Origin: Glandiceps talaboti
Lineage: Eukaryota; Hemichordata; Enteropneusta; Spengelidae
Direction: 5' to 3'
Assembly: GCF_964340395.1 (NCBI RefSeq)
Contig: NC_135554.1
Coordinates: 9,793,975 to 9,857,974, forward strand
DNA length: 64,000 bases
The translations under genes were made by a program, and so were the position numbers. The notes under the pieces are model-generated. The model had not been told where the DNA came from. It searched no databases and saw only the letters and a list, made by a program, of their open reading frames with translations. Positions 1 to 48,959 of this stretch are shown here, piece after piece (position 1 is the first letter of the stretch; each line of letters begins with the position of its first letter).

Positions 1-1120
1 CAAAATGTTTATTTTGTGTGAGTTGCAAATTAAATTGATCAATGGGCAATGAGGGATGGTTTAACAACCTGTTGATTTCATTTAACTTGCAATTAGATAT
101 ATTATGCAAATTTTTGATTAATTGGCAGCTTTAACTATGCAAATAAAACATCGACTGGAAAATATAGACAATTAAAAAGGAGAAAGTATAGGTCTGACCA
201 CCTGTTGATTGACCTTATTATGCAAATTTAAAATTATATGTAAATTTTAGATTATCTTGTTAGTTTGGGTAAGGATATGACCCTGATTGGATGAATTTGA
301 TTTTGGATTAACTTACAAACTAACTGCCAAATGTAATTTTTCAGAATGACTTAAATGAATTTCTTGTAAATTACATATAATGATAAATGAAAATGAGATT
401 ACAAATTATTGTACAATTCATTGGTTTCTAAATTATAGCCATGTACAAATTATTAACAATATTATTAGATCAACATGTTTAGTTGTACTGAAAATATTCA
501 CAAAAATTGTCTGACTGAGATTCACATAACAGCAGAATTACTGTTAATGTCAATATATGTTACTGTCACTATTAAGGCCTACATAATATCAACCAATATT
601 CAATACACTGGTACAATTGAATTAATAAAGGTAAAGTGGGGTTCAAGGTCAAAACTAACCAAATTACCAATAACAGATAATGAGTGACAGCTGTATAGTT
701 ATTGGAACAATGACTTCAACTCAGGCCAGCATGTATTCTGGTATAGATAGTATTATGACCTCAACTAAGGCCAACTTGTATTTCATGTACAGATAGTATT
801 ATGACCTCAACTCAGGCCAACATAATCAGTTGTGTATTCATCAACTGAATCCATCTATACTACTTACAATATCCATTTTCCATTTAATTCATGACTAATT
901 CATTTATACTTACATTAAGTCAACTAATGTCTAATTATTTTCACTTACAATGTCTTTATGTTTGCCTCCTTCAACTCATAAATGTTGCAATAATTCATTT
1001 GACTTCCTACTGGTTTTACTGAGACTCAGTGAGAGTTAAGTTTATATGTGCCCCCATAATGAGAGGCAAAATATTGTGTTTTGTTAAAAACACCCTGGGT
1101 TTTCTGTGAAAGTCAGTACA
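1..1120. other. AT-rich non-coding sequence at the left edge
   Basis: No exon is seen. ATGCAAAT-like strings recur in 1-240. A 46-bp imperfect tandem copy around TATTATGACCTCAACT starts at 751 and 797. The sequence lies downstream of the EH gene's apparent 3' end. Confidence 0.4.
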
Positions 1121-1129
1121 TATAGGATA

Positions 1130-1250
1130 ATCATGACTTATCATAATACTCATAACCTAAGGGTTGTCTAGCGACTCGTAGCTTGACAAACGCTCCTTAG
1201 GTCACTCGTGTTTTCCTTGGCTGAACAAAGAAAAAATATTGGGGAATAAC
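1130..1250. mobile_element. Foldback/dispersed element, copy A (degenerate)
   Basis: It shares the CCTAAGGGTTGTC, CTCGTAGCTTGACAA and TTTTCCTTGGCTGAAC blocks with copies at 7701-7850 and 27965-28115, and ends in GGGGAATAAC. The left arm is decayed. Confidence 0.6.
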
Positions 1251-2265
1251 AATTATACAACAATAAAAATCTAGACCATACATAATACCATTGAAATGAA
1301 ATCCGTTTTACTTTAAGTACACATACATGTATGATCTCAGAAATTTTCCCCTATTTGTTCTTTACCACAGACTTTATAAGTTACATATATTATATGAAGT
1401 CCACAAAGAAGCCATTGTAAAAAGGTGTTCTCATAAAACTTATTCAAGTTGGCCATAATTAAATCAACAGTTATTCAAATTAATTTATCTCTGTTTATGT
1501 ACATTAAAATTGAATTAAATTAATTGTAATGTGATAATAATTTTCTTAAATTCCGACAGTTTTGCATTTTTAGCTAAAGTGAAATCATATTGTGATGTTA
1601 AACTTTCTTACCTGGTTGTTTTCATCTAACATATAAATCTGTTGCACACAGAGGGAAAAATAAAATTTAGAAAACCTGTTAATTGACTGAAAATATACAT
1701 TATTTAATTAGTCTATTTTACTTTATGACTAGTCTATCTTTTCCATGATTTATTATATACCTTATACCAAGAATTTTTCTTTGCGCATAACACTATACCT
1801 TCTACATACACAATGACATCATTCTACACTGCATGACATTACATTTTCTACCAAGATACAATTTCAACACTGCATCACATTACTTTGTGTGGTTGTACCA
1901 TTCCTACTGCATGACACTATACTAACATTCTACCGTGACATAGTTCATAACTACATGACATTGCACCTTTGCCCATGATACAATTCATATGCTACCATGA
2001 AACATGACATAATTCCTACATTGCAGGACACTACACAATGTAAACATTGTACCTGCCACCATAACATGATCTATCACGGCATAACACTATACATTCTACC
2101 ATGACACAATTCCTATACTACATGTGCATGACCTATACACCTTCCACCACCATGGTATTCTTTCCTACTCTACGACTTACATACCTTATATTACCATGCA
2201 CTAACTCCTTTATCACATGACATGCATATTTCCCACTGATTGGCAATACAATAAGTTGTGGCAAT

Positions 2266-2880
2266 GTTTGTAGATATCATTCCCTTATCACCTGATTACT
2301 GTACAACACGATATGTATCATCTAATGTGATAACATTCCCTTATCACATGATTTCTCTACAGCATACATGTACACATCATCCAATGTGATATCATTCCCT
2401 TATCACGTGGTTTGTTGTACACGGCATTCCATTATGCATCATCCAATGTGATATCTGCCCTTATCGCATGGTTTCTCTACAGCATACATCATCCAATGTG
2501 ACAACATTCCCTTATCACATGGTTTCTCTATAGTATACATCATCCAATGTGACAACATTCCCTTATCACATGGTTTCTCTACAGTACATCATATTACATG
2601 TATGCATCATCCAATGAGTTATCATTCCATTATCAAATGGTTTGCTGTATACAGCATTCCATTATGCATCACCCAGTGTGATATCATTCCCTTATCACAT
2701 GGTTTCTATAAAGTATGCATCATCCAATGTGATATCATTCCCTTATCACATGGTTTCTATAAAGTATGCATCATCCAATGTAATGTTATTCCCTTTGTAA
2801 AGTTATCACATGGTTTACTCAGCTACATATTATACATGATATCCAACATGATTATTATCACTCCATTATCACATAAATTC
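2266..2880. repeat. 51-bp tandem repeat downstream of the EH gene
   Basis: Roughly a dozen degenerate copies contain CATCCAATGTGATATCATTC and CTTATCACATGGTTTCT. A looser array of CATGACA/TTCTACCATGACA strings (about 1780-2260) leads into it. A short plus-strand ORF through the array is a by-product of the repeat. Confidence 0.75.
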
Positions 2881-3652
2881 TTGACAATGCTAACATACGT
2901 CATGTAGTATACATTCTAATGTGATCATACAATCATATTATTACCCAGCATGCAACAATACTATGAGCATAGTCAGCCACTCAAATTCTAATGACTGTCT
3001 CGGCATCACGAACTCTGTATTTATATATAATGGTTTCATTGTATCAATAATTGTTGTAGTTGTGTGGCTTTTGATATTAGAAACAGATATTTCAATGCAC
3101 TTGATTGTAAAGTGGTTCTGCAACAAGACAATTCCCTTACGTTAACATTAACACTAACAGACCCTTACAATTAAAAGTCTGGATTTACAGGAAATAATCT
3201 TGTAAAAACCAGTAGAGATGACCTGCACTATTATTTGTATCACAGGTGTGTGACTACATTTTATAATTGAGTAATTTAACTAATCCGTGACTCGTTGTTT
3301 GCAATCTGTTCTTTCAACTAAGCCAGTGACAATAATCTCTGGAGCACATCAGGTCATCTCATACCCCCTACTATTCTAACAAAAATTAACTCCATTCATA
3401 GACAACGAGTAACTGTCACATTCATTTTCAATAACTAGCAACAAATATGATATTTCTGTGATATACTACTTTGAATTCATGACCGTAATACTAAAACAAG
3501 GATGTTTCATTTCACATGAAGAATTTGATGAAAGTATAATACTACAAAAGATTTATTTAGCCCTATATCATTAGAAATGTGTGCAAAATTATTGTAAAAA
3601 GTTGTGACGTTTTAACAGCAATTAACTTATGCAGTGCTTAATATATACATAA

Positions 3653-3658
3653 TTTATT
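3653..3658 (-). promoter_or_regulatory. Candidate polyadenylation signal AATAAA
   Basis: AATAAA on the minus strand lies about 86 bp after the TAA of exon 14. It supports reading exon 14 as the terminal exon. The surroundings are AT-rich, so a chance match is possible. Confidence 0.4.
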
Positions 3659-3743
3659 AAGATGTGAAAAATATAGAGAACACCTTAACAGCCATGAACA
3701 AATATTTACTGTACAGCAGATATATTTCACAACAAGTTTATGA

Positions 3744-41164
<37,421 letters not shown>

Positions 41165-41400
41165 TTTACTTCGTCCTCCGATTCTGGTCAGGATTTTGAC
41201 TACAATCCAGTCATATTGTAGATCACCGTGTATCAACACTGTCCGGGTAAATACGCTATTGAATGAACGGCGAAACTACACTATTTACAAAGGAGTTATT
41301 GTGAAGAGACCTTTCACCTTCCAACAGTGAACGATGAACGTATTGAACACGGCACTCTGCCGTGTGAGGGCGATATCGCAAACTTTGAATTTTTATGTAT
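41165..41400 (-). promoter_or_regulatory. 5'UTR and putative promoter of the EH-domain gene
   Basis: The stretch upstream of the ATG is visibly richer in CpG than the rest of the window, for instance around 41165-41180, 41240-41280 and 41345-41385. It contains an 8-bp inverted repeat, ACACGGCA-CTC-TGCCGTGT, at 41347-41365. I see no clear TATA box at a sensible distance, which would suit a CpG-type housekeeping promoter. The outer composite repeat element begins about 380 bp upstream of the start codon. Confidence 0.4.
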
Positions 41401-41579
41401 CGGGAACGAGAAAATAATATTTGAAATCGTTATTTTTTTATAAGTTGAGAAATACGCCAAACCAAACCTTTACATGGAACTAGTCGAAAGTAAGAATGAT
41501 TTTAATGAAACCTAGCTATAGTTACTAGCTTAGGCCTAGGGGCGTATTATGGCGTCGAATGCCTGTCAATATTCGAAAA

Positions 41580-42185
41580 TGCAATACACTGCAATGACTA
41601 TATATGCAATACTGCAATGACTATATGCAATACTGCTATGACTATATGCAATACTGCAATGACTATATGCAATACTGCAATGACTACATGTGATACTGCA
41701 ATGACTATATGCAATACTGCAATGACTATATGCAATACTGCTATGACTATATGCAATACTGCTATGACTACATGTATATGCAATACTGCAATGACTATAT
41801 ATGCAATACTGCAATGACTATATGCAATACTGCAATGACTATATGCAATACTGCAATGACTATATCATGCAATACTGCAATGACTACATGCGATACTGCA
41901 ATGACTATATGCAATACTGCAATGACTATAAATGCAATACTGCAATGACTATATGCAATACCACGACTATATGCAATACTGCAATGACTACATGCGATAA
42001 TGCGATGACTACATGCGATATGACTACATGAGATGACTACATGCGATATGACTACATGAGATGACTACATGCGATATGACTACATGTACATGAGATGACT
42101 ACATGCGATGTGACTACACGTAATGACTACATGCGATATGACTACATGAGATGACAACATGCGAGATGACTACATGCGACGCGAG
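41580..42185. repeat. Left-arm minisatellite of the composite element
   Basis: A roughly 18-bp TGCAATACTGCAATGACTA unit changes at about 42000 to GACTACATGCGATATGACTA and CATGAGATGA units. The inverse form of the second type fills the right arm at 46205-46500. Confidence 0.92.
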
Positions 42186-42556
42186 ATGATCACATGATAT
42201 GCGGCGATTTTGTAATGACGTTATGCCATTTGTAGATTATTCAATATGCATATAATGCAAGTATTAAGGGGTGGACCATTTGATATCGGGGGGGGGGGGG
42301 CTTGGAAGATTTTTTTTGGGAAAAAGATACCAAATGGAGTTGCTCGAAAAAAAAATCCGGATATGAGTGGGTGATGGAAAATAAAGATGGACCACTGCTG
42401 CTAGGAAAAAAAATGTCTTGGCAGGGAAATGATGCACAGGTTCGAGTATACTATTCAACATGCTCGTACCTCTCCAACCGGGACACTTGTCAAATCATGA
42501 CAAACATTTTCAAACATGCGTACGTGTCAGGGACCAGTCAGTTTCGTTAGCCTGTG

Positions 42557-42674
<118 letters not shown>

Positions 42675-42745
42675 TAATTCAGTGTAAGAGGTAAGTCATA
42701 AACTGAAGGAAAAGCGCTCAATACTGAGAAGTAGAGCTGTATTAC

Positions 42746-42794
42746 ACAAAATACACAAGTTATGGTACGGAGCCGTACCATAACTTGTGTATTT

Positions 42795-42797
<3 letters not shown>
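42746..42797. repeat. 25-bp perfect palindrome arms with a 2-base centre
   Basis: 42746-42770 and 42773-42797 are exact inverse complements (inner part CAAGTTATGGTACGG, centre AG). It lies directly beside two AT microsatellites, so the whole 42560-42875 region could extrude as a cruciform. Confidence 0.95.

Positions 42798-42875
<78 letters not shown>
42797..42875. repeat. (TA)n microsatellite
   Basis: About 78 bases of TA to the right of the palindrome. Confidence 0.97.
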
Positions 42876-42880
<5 letters not shown>

Positions 42881-43439
42881 CTTGTCTCTGTTTCTTTCAT
42901 AAATTGTTTAAATATTACTTTATGTAAGGGTTCAAACATAACTATACATAAAATTATACATATAATACATGTATTACCTAGCTACCACATCAGTTACAGA
43001 ACATGCCATGTATTAAGTGTTTGGCTGTTTCACAATCAGTGCTTCACTTATCTTGCACTTTGGGGCAAAAGTGAACTTGAAGGTTTTGTTATCGTAATCT
43101 TCATACTATTAGATAGTTTATAAAAGAACTTAATCTAAATTGTTCTAGTCTCTTCAGTATGAAGTTGTCAGAAGGGATGAATATACTTCCTATTTCGGAC
43201 ACTACATGTATCGACACCACAACTCAAATTCAAGTTTCTACTGTACACTAGGTATGACCTCCTAAAGTGCTCTAACACATCAGTAACTTTACTATACATG
43301 CAATATCAATGCCCCTATAAAAATGTTACAGGCCCACTTTTATAACATGGAAAACTTACTTAAAAAGTTATATTTACTTTAGTTTTTCGAAGCTTGGTAA
43401 TATATATCTCAGAGGCTATGAATAACCAAAAATTGCCTA

Positions 43440-45250
43440 AATAGAAACAAAAAACTGCAGATCTGCAGGGGGATGGGGGAACCCCTTGGACTCCATCACC
43501 ACAGAGGCCACTCATTCGTTAAACCAACAATAAGATTCACCAAAATTGGTAAAAAGCTTCTAGGGAGACCCCCTAAGACCCCCCCCCCAATAAGAGGTAG
43601 ACATGTCCAAGCCTCAAATCAAAGTTCTTCCCTCCACCTCTTACTGTCAAGATGCTATGAAACTTTAGGGAGTGTACAGTTTTAACTTCCAGGGGGGGGC
43701 GGAGGATTTTCAGGGGGGCCACCAATTTTTCTCAAGAAAAATTAGGGGGGGAGGGGCTAAACAAAAATTTCACTATTTGTTAGGGGGGCCACAAAAAAAA
43801 CCTAAACCTGAATGTCAGGATGGACAAGTGCCAGATATGTATATAAAATAAAATATAGGCAAAACCCAACACTTGACTGTGCACAATGTCCTACAGAAGT
43901 AGCATTTAACATGGATTGATGATAAAACAGTGCACAAACCTATTAAATCACAATATTTGTATTCAGTGAAACAAAAATTGACCGGCGACTCTGCCACTTC
44001 TCAAGGTAACTTTCCCATGAAATTGTGTAGGACTTGTTTCATCACAATCACTGTCTGAGATATCTATATTTACTTGTTCATTTATTTGCTAATTTATTTA
44101 TGTCAGTGATGGGCTAAAAATCCAAGAAAAAGTGTAGCCAGACCAGTAGTCTATTCTGTCACCCCTCAGTTGTAAGTAGACATCCTGTCAGCCAATTTAA
44201 CTTATAATAGTCTTTATTTGTGATTTTATGACTGTCCATGATTCAACAACTTTGTGCACTGGTTCAATTCTGAAGTAAGTATAAATATGGAATAAATTAA
44301 TACATGTAGCAACTGCTGGCAAATCTATGTGTTGCTGTATCTGTGTTTCATCTGTGCGTATTTTTGTTAGTGGTTTCAGGGGGGGGGGCAGATAATTTAT
44401 ACCAGTTTTTGTAGGGGGGGGCTACCAATAAAAATCCCTTGCTTCATTAGAAATCCTCCGGCCTCCCCTGGAAATTAAAAATGTACACTCCCTTATTTCA
44501 AACATTTTTCAACCTCACGTAGTTGCTTTTTACATGTTAGAGCTGTCTTGTAAAGTTTGTAAATTATTGTCTGAAAGTGTCTGTTAATAGCCTGAAAATT
44601 GGCTTTAAGAGTAAAAAACATCCTCCAGCAGGGCTTCTAGGGGGAGACCCCCTACAACACCCCCCCCCCTCTCCCATAAGAAGTAGACATGTTCCAGTTT
44701 CAAATCAAAGTTCTTTCCTCCCGATCCACCTCTTACTGTCAAGATGCCTTGAAACCTTATTTCAAAAATGTTTCAACCTTATGTAGTTGCTTTTTACACG
44801 TTAGAGCTGTCTTGTAAAGCTTGCAAATTATTGTCTGAAAGTGTCTGTGAATAGCCTAAACATTGCCTTTAGAAGTAAAAAAACCCTCCAGGGCTTCTAG
44901 GGGGAGAACCCCCCATAAGAGGTAGACATGTTCCAGTCTCAAATCAAAGTTCTTTCCTCCACCTCTTACTGTCAAGATGCTGTGAAACTTTATTTCAAAA
45001 AATTTTCAACCTCACGTAGTTGCTTTTTACATGTTAGAGCTGTCTTGTAAAGTTTGTAAATTATTGTCTGAAAGTGTCTGTGAATAGCCTAAACATTGCC
45101 TTTAGAAGTAAAAATCCTCCAGGGCTTCTCGGGGGAGACCCCCTAGAACCCCCCCCCCCATTCACACACACTCACACAAGAGGTGGACATATCCCAGTCT
45201 CAAAGCTCTTCCCTGTACAGCTTACTGTCAGATGCTATGAAACTTTATTC
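43440..45250. repeat. 233-264-bp repeat units with G/C-rich blocks
   Basis: Units contain GGGCTTCTAGGGGGAGACCC, then a C run, AGAGGTAGACATGTTCCAG and CACCTCTTACTGTCAAGATG, then TAGAGCTGTCTTGTAAAG. Three tandem copies lie at about 44520-45245, with spacings of 264 and 233 bp between TTAGAGCTG motifs. A separate piece lies at 43440-43680. Proline-rich ORFs here are artefacts. Confidence 0.75.
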
Positions 45251-45726
45251 ACTGGGGTCAGTGACGTTTTGTCGGCCCAATGGAAAAAAACACTGACACC
45301 CCCATCCCCCCACGCTGGAGAAACTGACCGGTCTATCTGAATGTTTGAGCTCACCAATCAAGTTTGCATTTTCAGTGTGTCATCATAGCATAAAAACTGT
45401 CAATGATGTTTATTTAAATCAAACATGTATGAAATATGTAGTTTTCTAAATAAAATCTGTGTGTGATAGAACAGCATCTTTTTACTCTCTGTATTACCCT
45501 GTGCGAAAACCAAACATAAAATTGTGGCAACAAAAGTAGGTGTTCAACATTGACGTAAAAAAAATCCGGATATCTCAAAGAAGCAAAGAGAAAAAAAAGT
45601 TGCCAGCATAGGCGAAGGAGAAAAAAATAATTCTCAGGCAAGCAGGTGGGAAAAAAATAATGACTCTCCACCAATCTTCCAAGCCCCCCCCCCCCCAGGA
45701 TATCGAATGGACTACCCCTAAGAACC

Positions 45727-46026
45727 TCAATTGGTTTTCAGGGATATTGAAGGACGGCTTTCCAGTGACTTAAGCAGATATGCTCTGTAGCCTTCATCAG
45801 AATCGAGTGGACAAAGTTCCTCGATAGCAAAGTGAAGGTGACTTATGACGTCCTTGTCAATTATGCCCAAAGCGTCTAAATTAAATGCAAGACGCAGAAG
45901 TGTTACACACTTCCGTTGGAAGCCATCAAAGTTTCTATCATTTAGTGATCGCAGGTCTACCAGTAAGAAATGAACACTCCTCTGTAAATTACGGATTATG
46001 GAGGCTGTGGTCGACGTGGAAGCCAT
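45727..46026 (-). pseudogene. Truncated ORF next to the inner element, unknown family
   Basis: The frame starts MASTSTTASIIRNLQRSVHF and runs 99 codons through a helical-looking stretch (LDALGIIDKDVISHLHFAIE) to a stop at 45729-45727. That stop is three bases from the end of the inner inverted-repeat element, which suggests the insertion cut it off. It resembles in style the N-terminal part of transposon proteins carrying an integrase core, but no catalytic motif is present. The family assignment is a guess. Confidence 0.4.
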
Positions 46027-46204
46027 GGGCAGACGCCTACGAAAAACAATTCAGCACGAGACAACAGAGACCACGTGTATTGACCGGTTCATTCTTGACC
46101 TGTTTCTTCTTGTTAGACAGTACTCCCTAGCCTGTTTCATATTAATACTCACATTATGCATATTGAATAATCTACGAATGACATAACGTCATTACAAAAT
46201 CGCC

Positions 46205-46510
46205 TCATATCATGTCATCATCTCGCATCGCAGTATTGCATGTAGTCATCTCATGTAGTCATATCGCATGTAGTCATCTCATGTATCATATCGCATGTAG
46301 TCATCTCATGTAGTCATATCGCATGTAGTCATCTCATGTAGTCACATCGCATGTAGTCACCTCATGTAGTCACATCGCATGTAGTCATCTCATGTAGTCA
46401 CATCGCATGTAGTCTTCTCATGTAGTCACATCGCATGTAGTCATCTCATGTAGTCATTTCACATGTAGTCATCGCATTATCGCATATAGTCATTGCAGTA
46501 ATGCATTTTC
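46205..46510. repeat. Right-arm minisatellite of the composite element
   Basis: GCATGTAGTCATCTCATGTA and GTCACATCGCATGTAGTC units, the inverse complement of the left arm. Confidence 0.92.
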
Positions 46511-46545
46511 AAATATTGGCAGGCATTCTACACCATAGGGTAACA

Positions 46546-48560
46546 CTGAAATAAAGCACTTTCTCTGCTACACTTGTTTATGGCATTCATATAAAGTAGA
46601 AATATATACTGTTTCAATTGCTTTATTTACAAGCCTAACATGTGGCCTTTCTAATGTGGGCAATTAGTAAATGAAACAGTATACTTTTACTTACACTTGA
46701 TGATATGGATGAAAATGCTTTACTTTAGTGGTAAGGGTTGTATTGATGTACATGTATGTTTTAGTTTTGGTGATTCATTTGAACTATCAATGATTATTTG
46801 GTAATTAGGTAATATGTAAGTTTCAAATGTCTGATTCCTCATATAATTAGGTGCATATATTGATAATAACAAAGCACAGTGTCCTATAAAGCTTGATGAA
46901 GGTTTTTACTTGAAAGGATACATTTGCATAATTAAGGGTCATTCGGCTGACCTCTCAAAAATTCAGTCATCGAATTTCCTATCACTTGGTACATTCATTG
47001 ATGGCGACAGAGTCTGCTGATGTAGGTATTCATTTTAATTTTTGTAATTTGGCAACATCTTCTGTAACTATAATAACAAGTCTTCATTGAAGACATACCC
47101 CAACATTTGAAATTACAAATTCATAATTATGAATTTTTATGATAAAATATGATCCCATTTGGTCTTTACCATGAAGGTCTCTTTAGTGATGTGCATTTAT
47201 TTTTAGAATATAGTATCTCATAGTTGTGTAAGAATTGGTTTAAAAAATCCTAAAATTAAAAAGCTAAACATGAGCATGTTGAACATATTGTCTTTTGACC
47301 ATGAAATCAGTGGTTATGGTCAATGGTTACATTGTTATCGAAAAAGCCGTCATTGATTTTGTGTGGAGACATTCAAATCAGGACACAACTGCAAAGCTTC
47401 CAGCGTAATTGGAAAAAAATATGAATTTTGGTTATAAAAACAGCCATCATTTGGCCATTAGTGTTAATGCAACATAGCAAAAGTGATATATGCTGACCTC
47501 AGTACCAGATTTGTTTGCAATCAGCCAGTGAATGTAGGTGTGCATACACACTTTGAACATTTTAGCTATATGACCTTAAACTTAAAGGTCAAGGTCAAAG
47601 GTCAGGACATTACTAGAAAACTGTTGATTGGGAAACACGGGTGTAGGTGTTCACTACATGTAGGTCTATCTATTATGCTTTCAGTGTGAGAAGTCAAAAT
47701 GAATGTTTATAACAAAATTTGTCTCGGTCCAGAAATTACCACAAAGGTAATAGAAAGAAGTGATGAACCCATGTGAACTACTATACCTGATATTTGAACA
47801 AGGTTTAGTACAAATCGGCGCATTTATGTCACCTATATAGTTGCATTTTAATATTATAATGCCTATGTGTCATTGAAAATGAGGGTGAAGGGTCCAAGTG
47901 TCATTAGAAAGCTTGTCATTGATGACACAGATAAAATAAAGTCAATCTACTATGTTTTTGATGCTACTATTAAGTAAAATGTTAATTTTATGACAAAATT
48001 ACCTTGAAGGTCAAGGTCAATGTGTCATTAATAAGCTTGTAATTGATAACATGGGTGTAGACACTATTAAAAAATCTGTCTACTAACCTGATGTTACTAG
48101 GCAAAATTTGAACAAAAATGGCTGCTATTTTTTATGTTATTGAAAGGGTCAGGAAATGAAGTAACGTGCATATGCATAGGATAGTAATTGATGTCTACTA
48201 AAATTTTGGTTGAAATTGGCTAATGCGTATTTGAGGTAGAGGTGGACACAGAGACTCACACACAGTAACCTATGGAGTAGCCCCTCCTCTCGGCTTTGCC
48301 ATTGGGGAGTATTTAATATGTTATTGAAATAAAGTGATGTGCATACGTTATCTACAGTACATGTACACAAAATATATGTCAGGTATGATTGACCTTGATT
48401 TATGCATATCAGGAATAGGACTGATAACAGAACAGATATCAGTCCCAAAGCATTCTCCTGGCTCTGGGAATAAATAAGGATGGAAACTCTCAGAATAAGT
48501 ATAATAATGCTTTATTGAAACTTAAAAATTCAGAAACAAATATAAAACTAATATGAAACA
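46546..48560. other. Intergenic DNA with AGGTCA-rich degenerate repeats
   Basis: No exon is recognised. From about 47575 to 48020 there are repeated AAGGTCAAGGTCAA strings with TCATTAGAAAGCTTGT and TTGTAATTGATAACATGGGT-type blocks at irregular spacing, an old tandem family. AGGTCA half-sites also match nuclear receptor sites, but repetition explains them more simply. Confidence 0.5.
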
Positions 48561-48597
48561 GTTTCATGATATTAATAAGTAGCATACAAGTATACTA

Positions 48598-48701
<104 letters not shown>

Positions 48702-48959
48702 TAATATTACAAAATGGTAATATATACAAACTGTTACATGCAAATATAGTGTTGGGTACACTCTAACAACATTTGGAAAATCATTATTATAAATAATTGG
48801 GGTTGGTATGGAAACCAGACTAAAATGCTTACAATAGAAATACATAGGGAAATCACTAACTGTGGTTTTATTTCACAAATGGTTATTTGTACAAAAAATC
48901 TGCATATGTACCAGATGACCATGTTTCACATCACATGACATAATCTGCTCAAAAATTAC

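Noticed and set aside
2602-2907. 101-codon ORF with repeated IIPLSHGFYKVC
   Set aside because: It is translated 51-bp tandem repeat with no start context, splice sites or similarity.
41566-42031. ORFs with HSSIAYSHC and NTAMTIC repeats
   Set aside because: Translation of the roughly 18-bp minisatellite in the composite element arm.
47560-48030. Nuclear receptor response elements (AGGTCAAGGTCA)
   Set aside because: The half-sites sit inside a degenerate repeat family and there is no nearby promoter.
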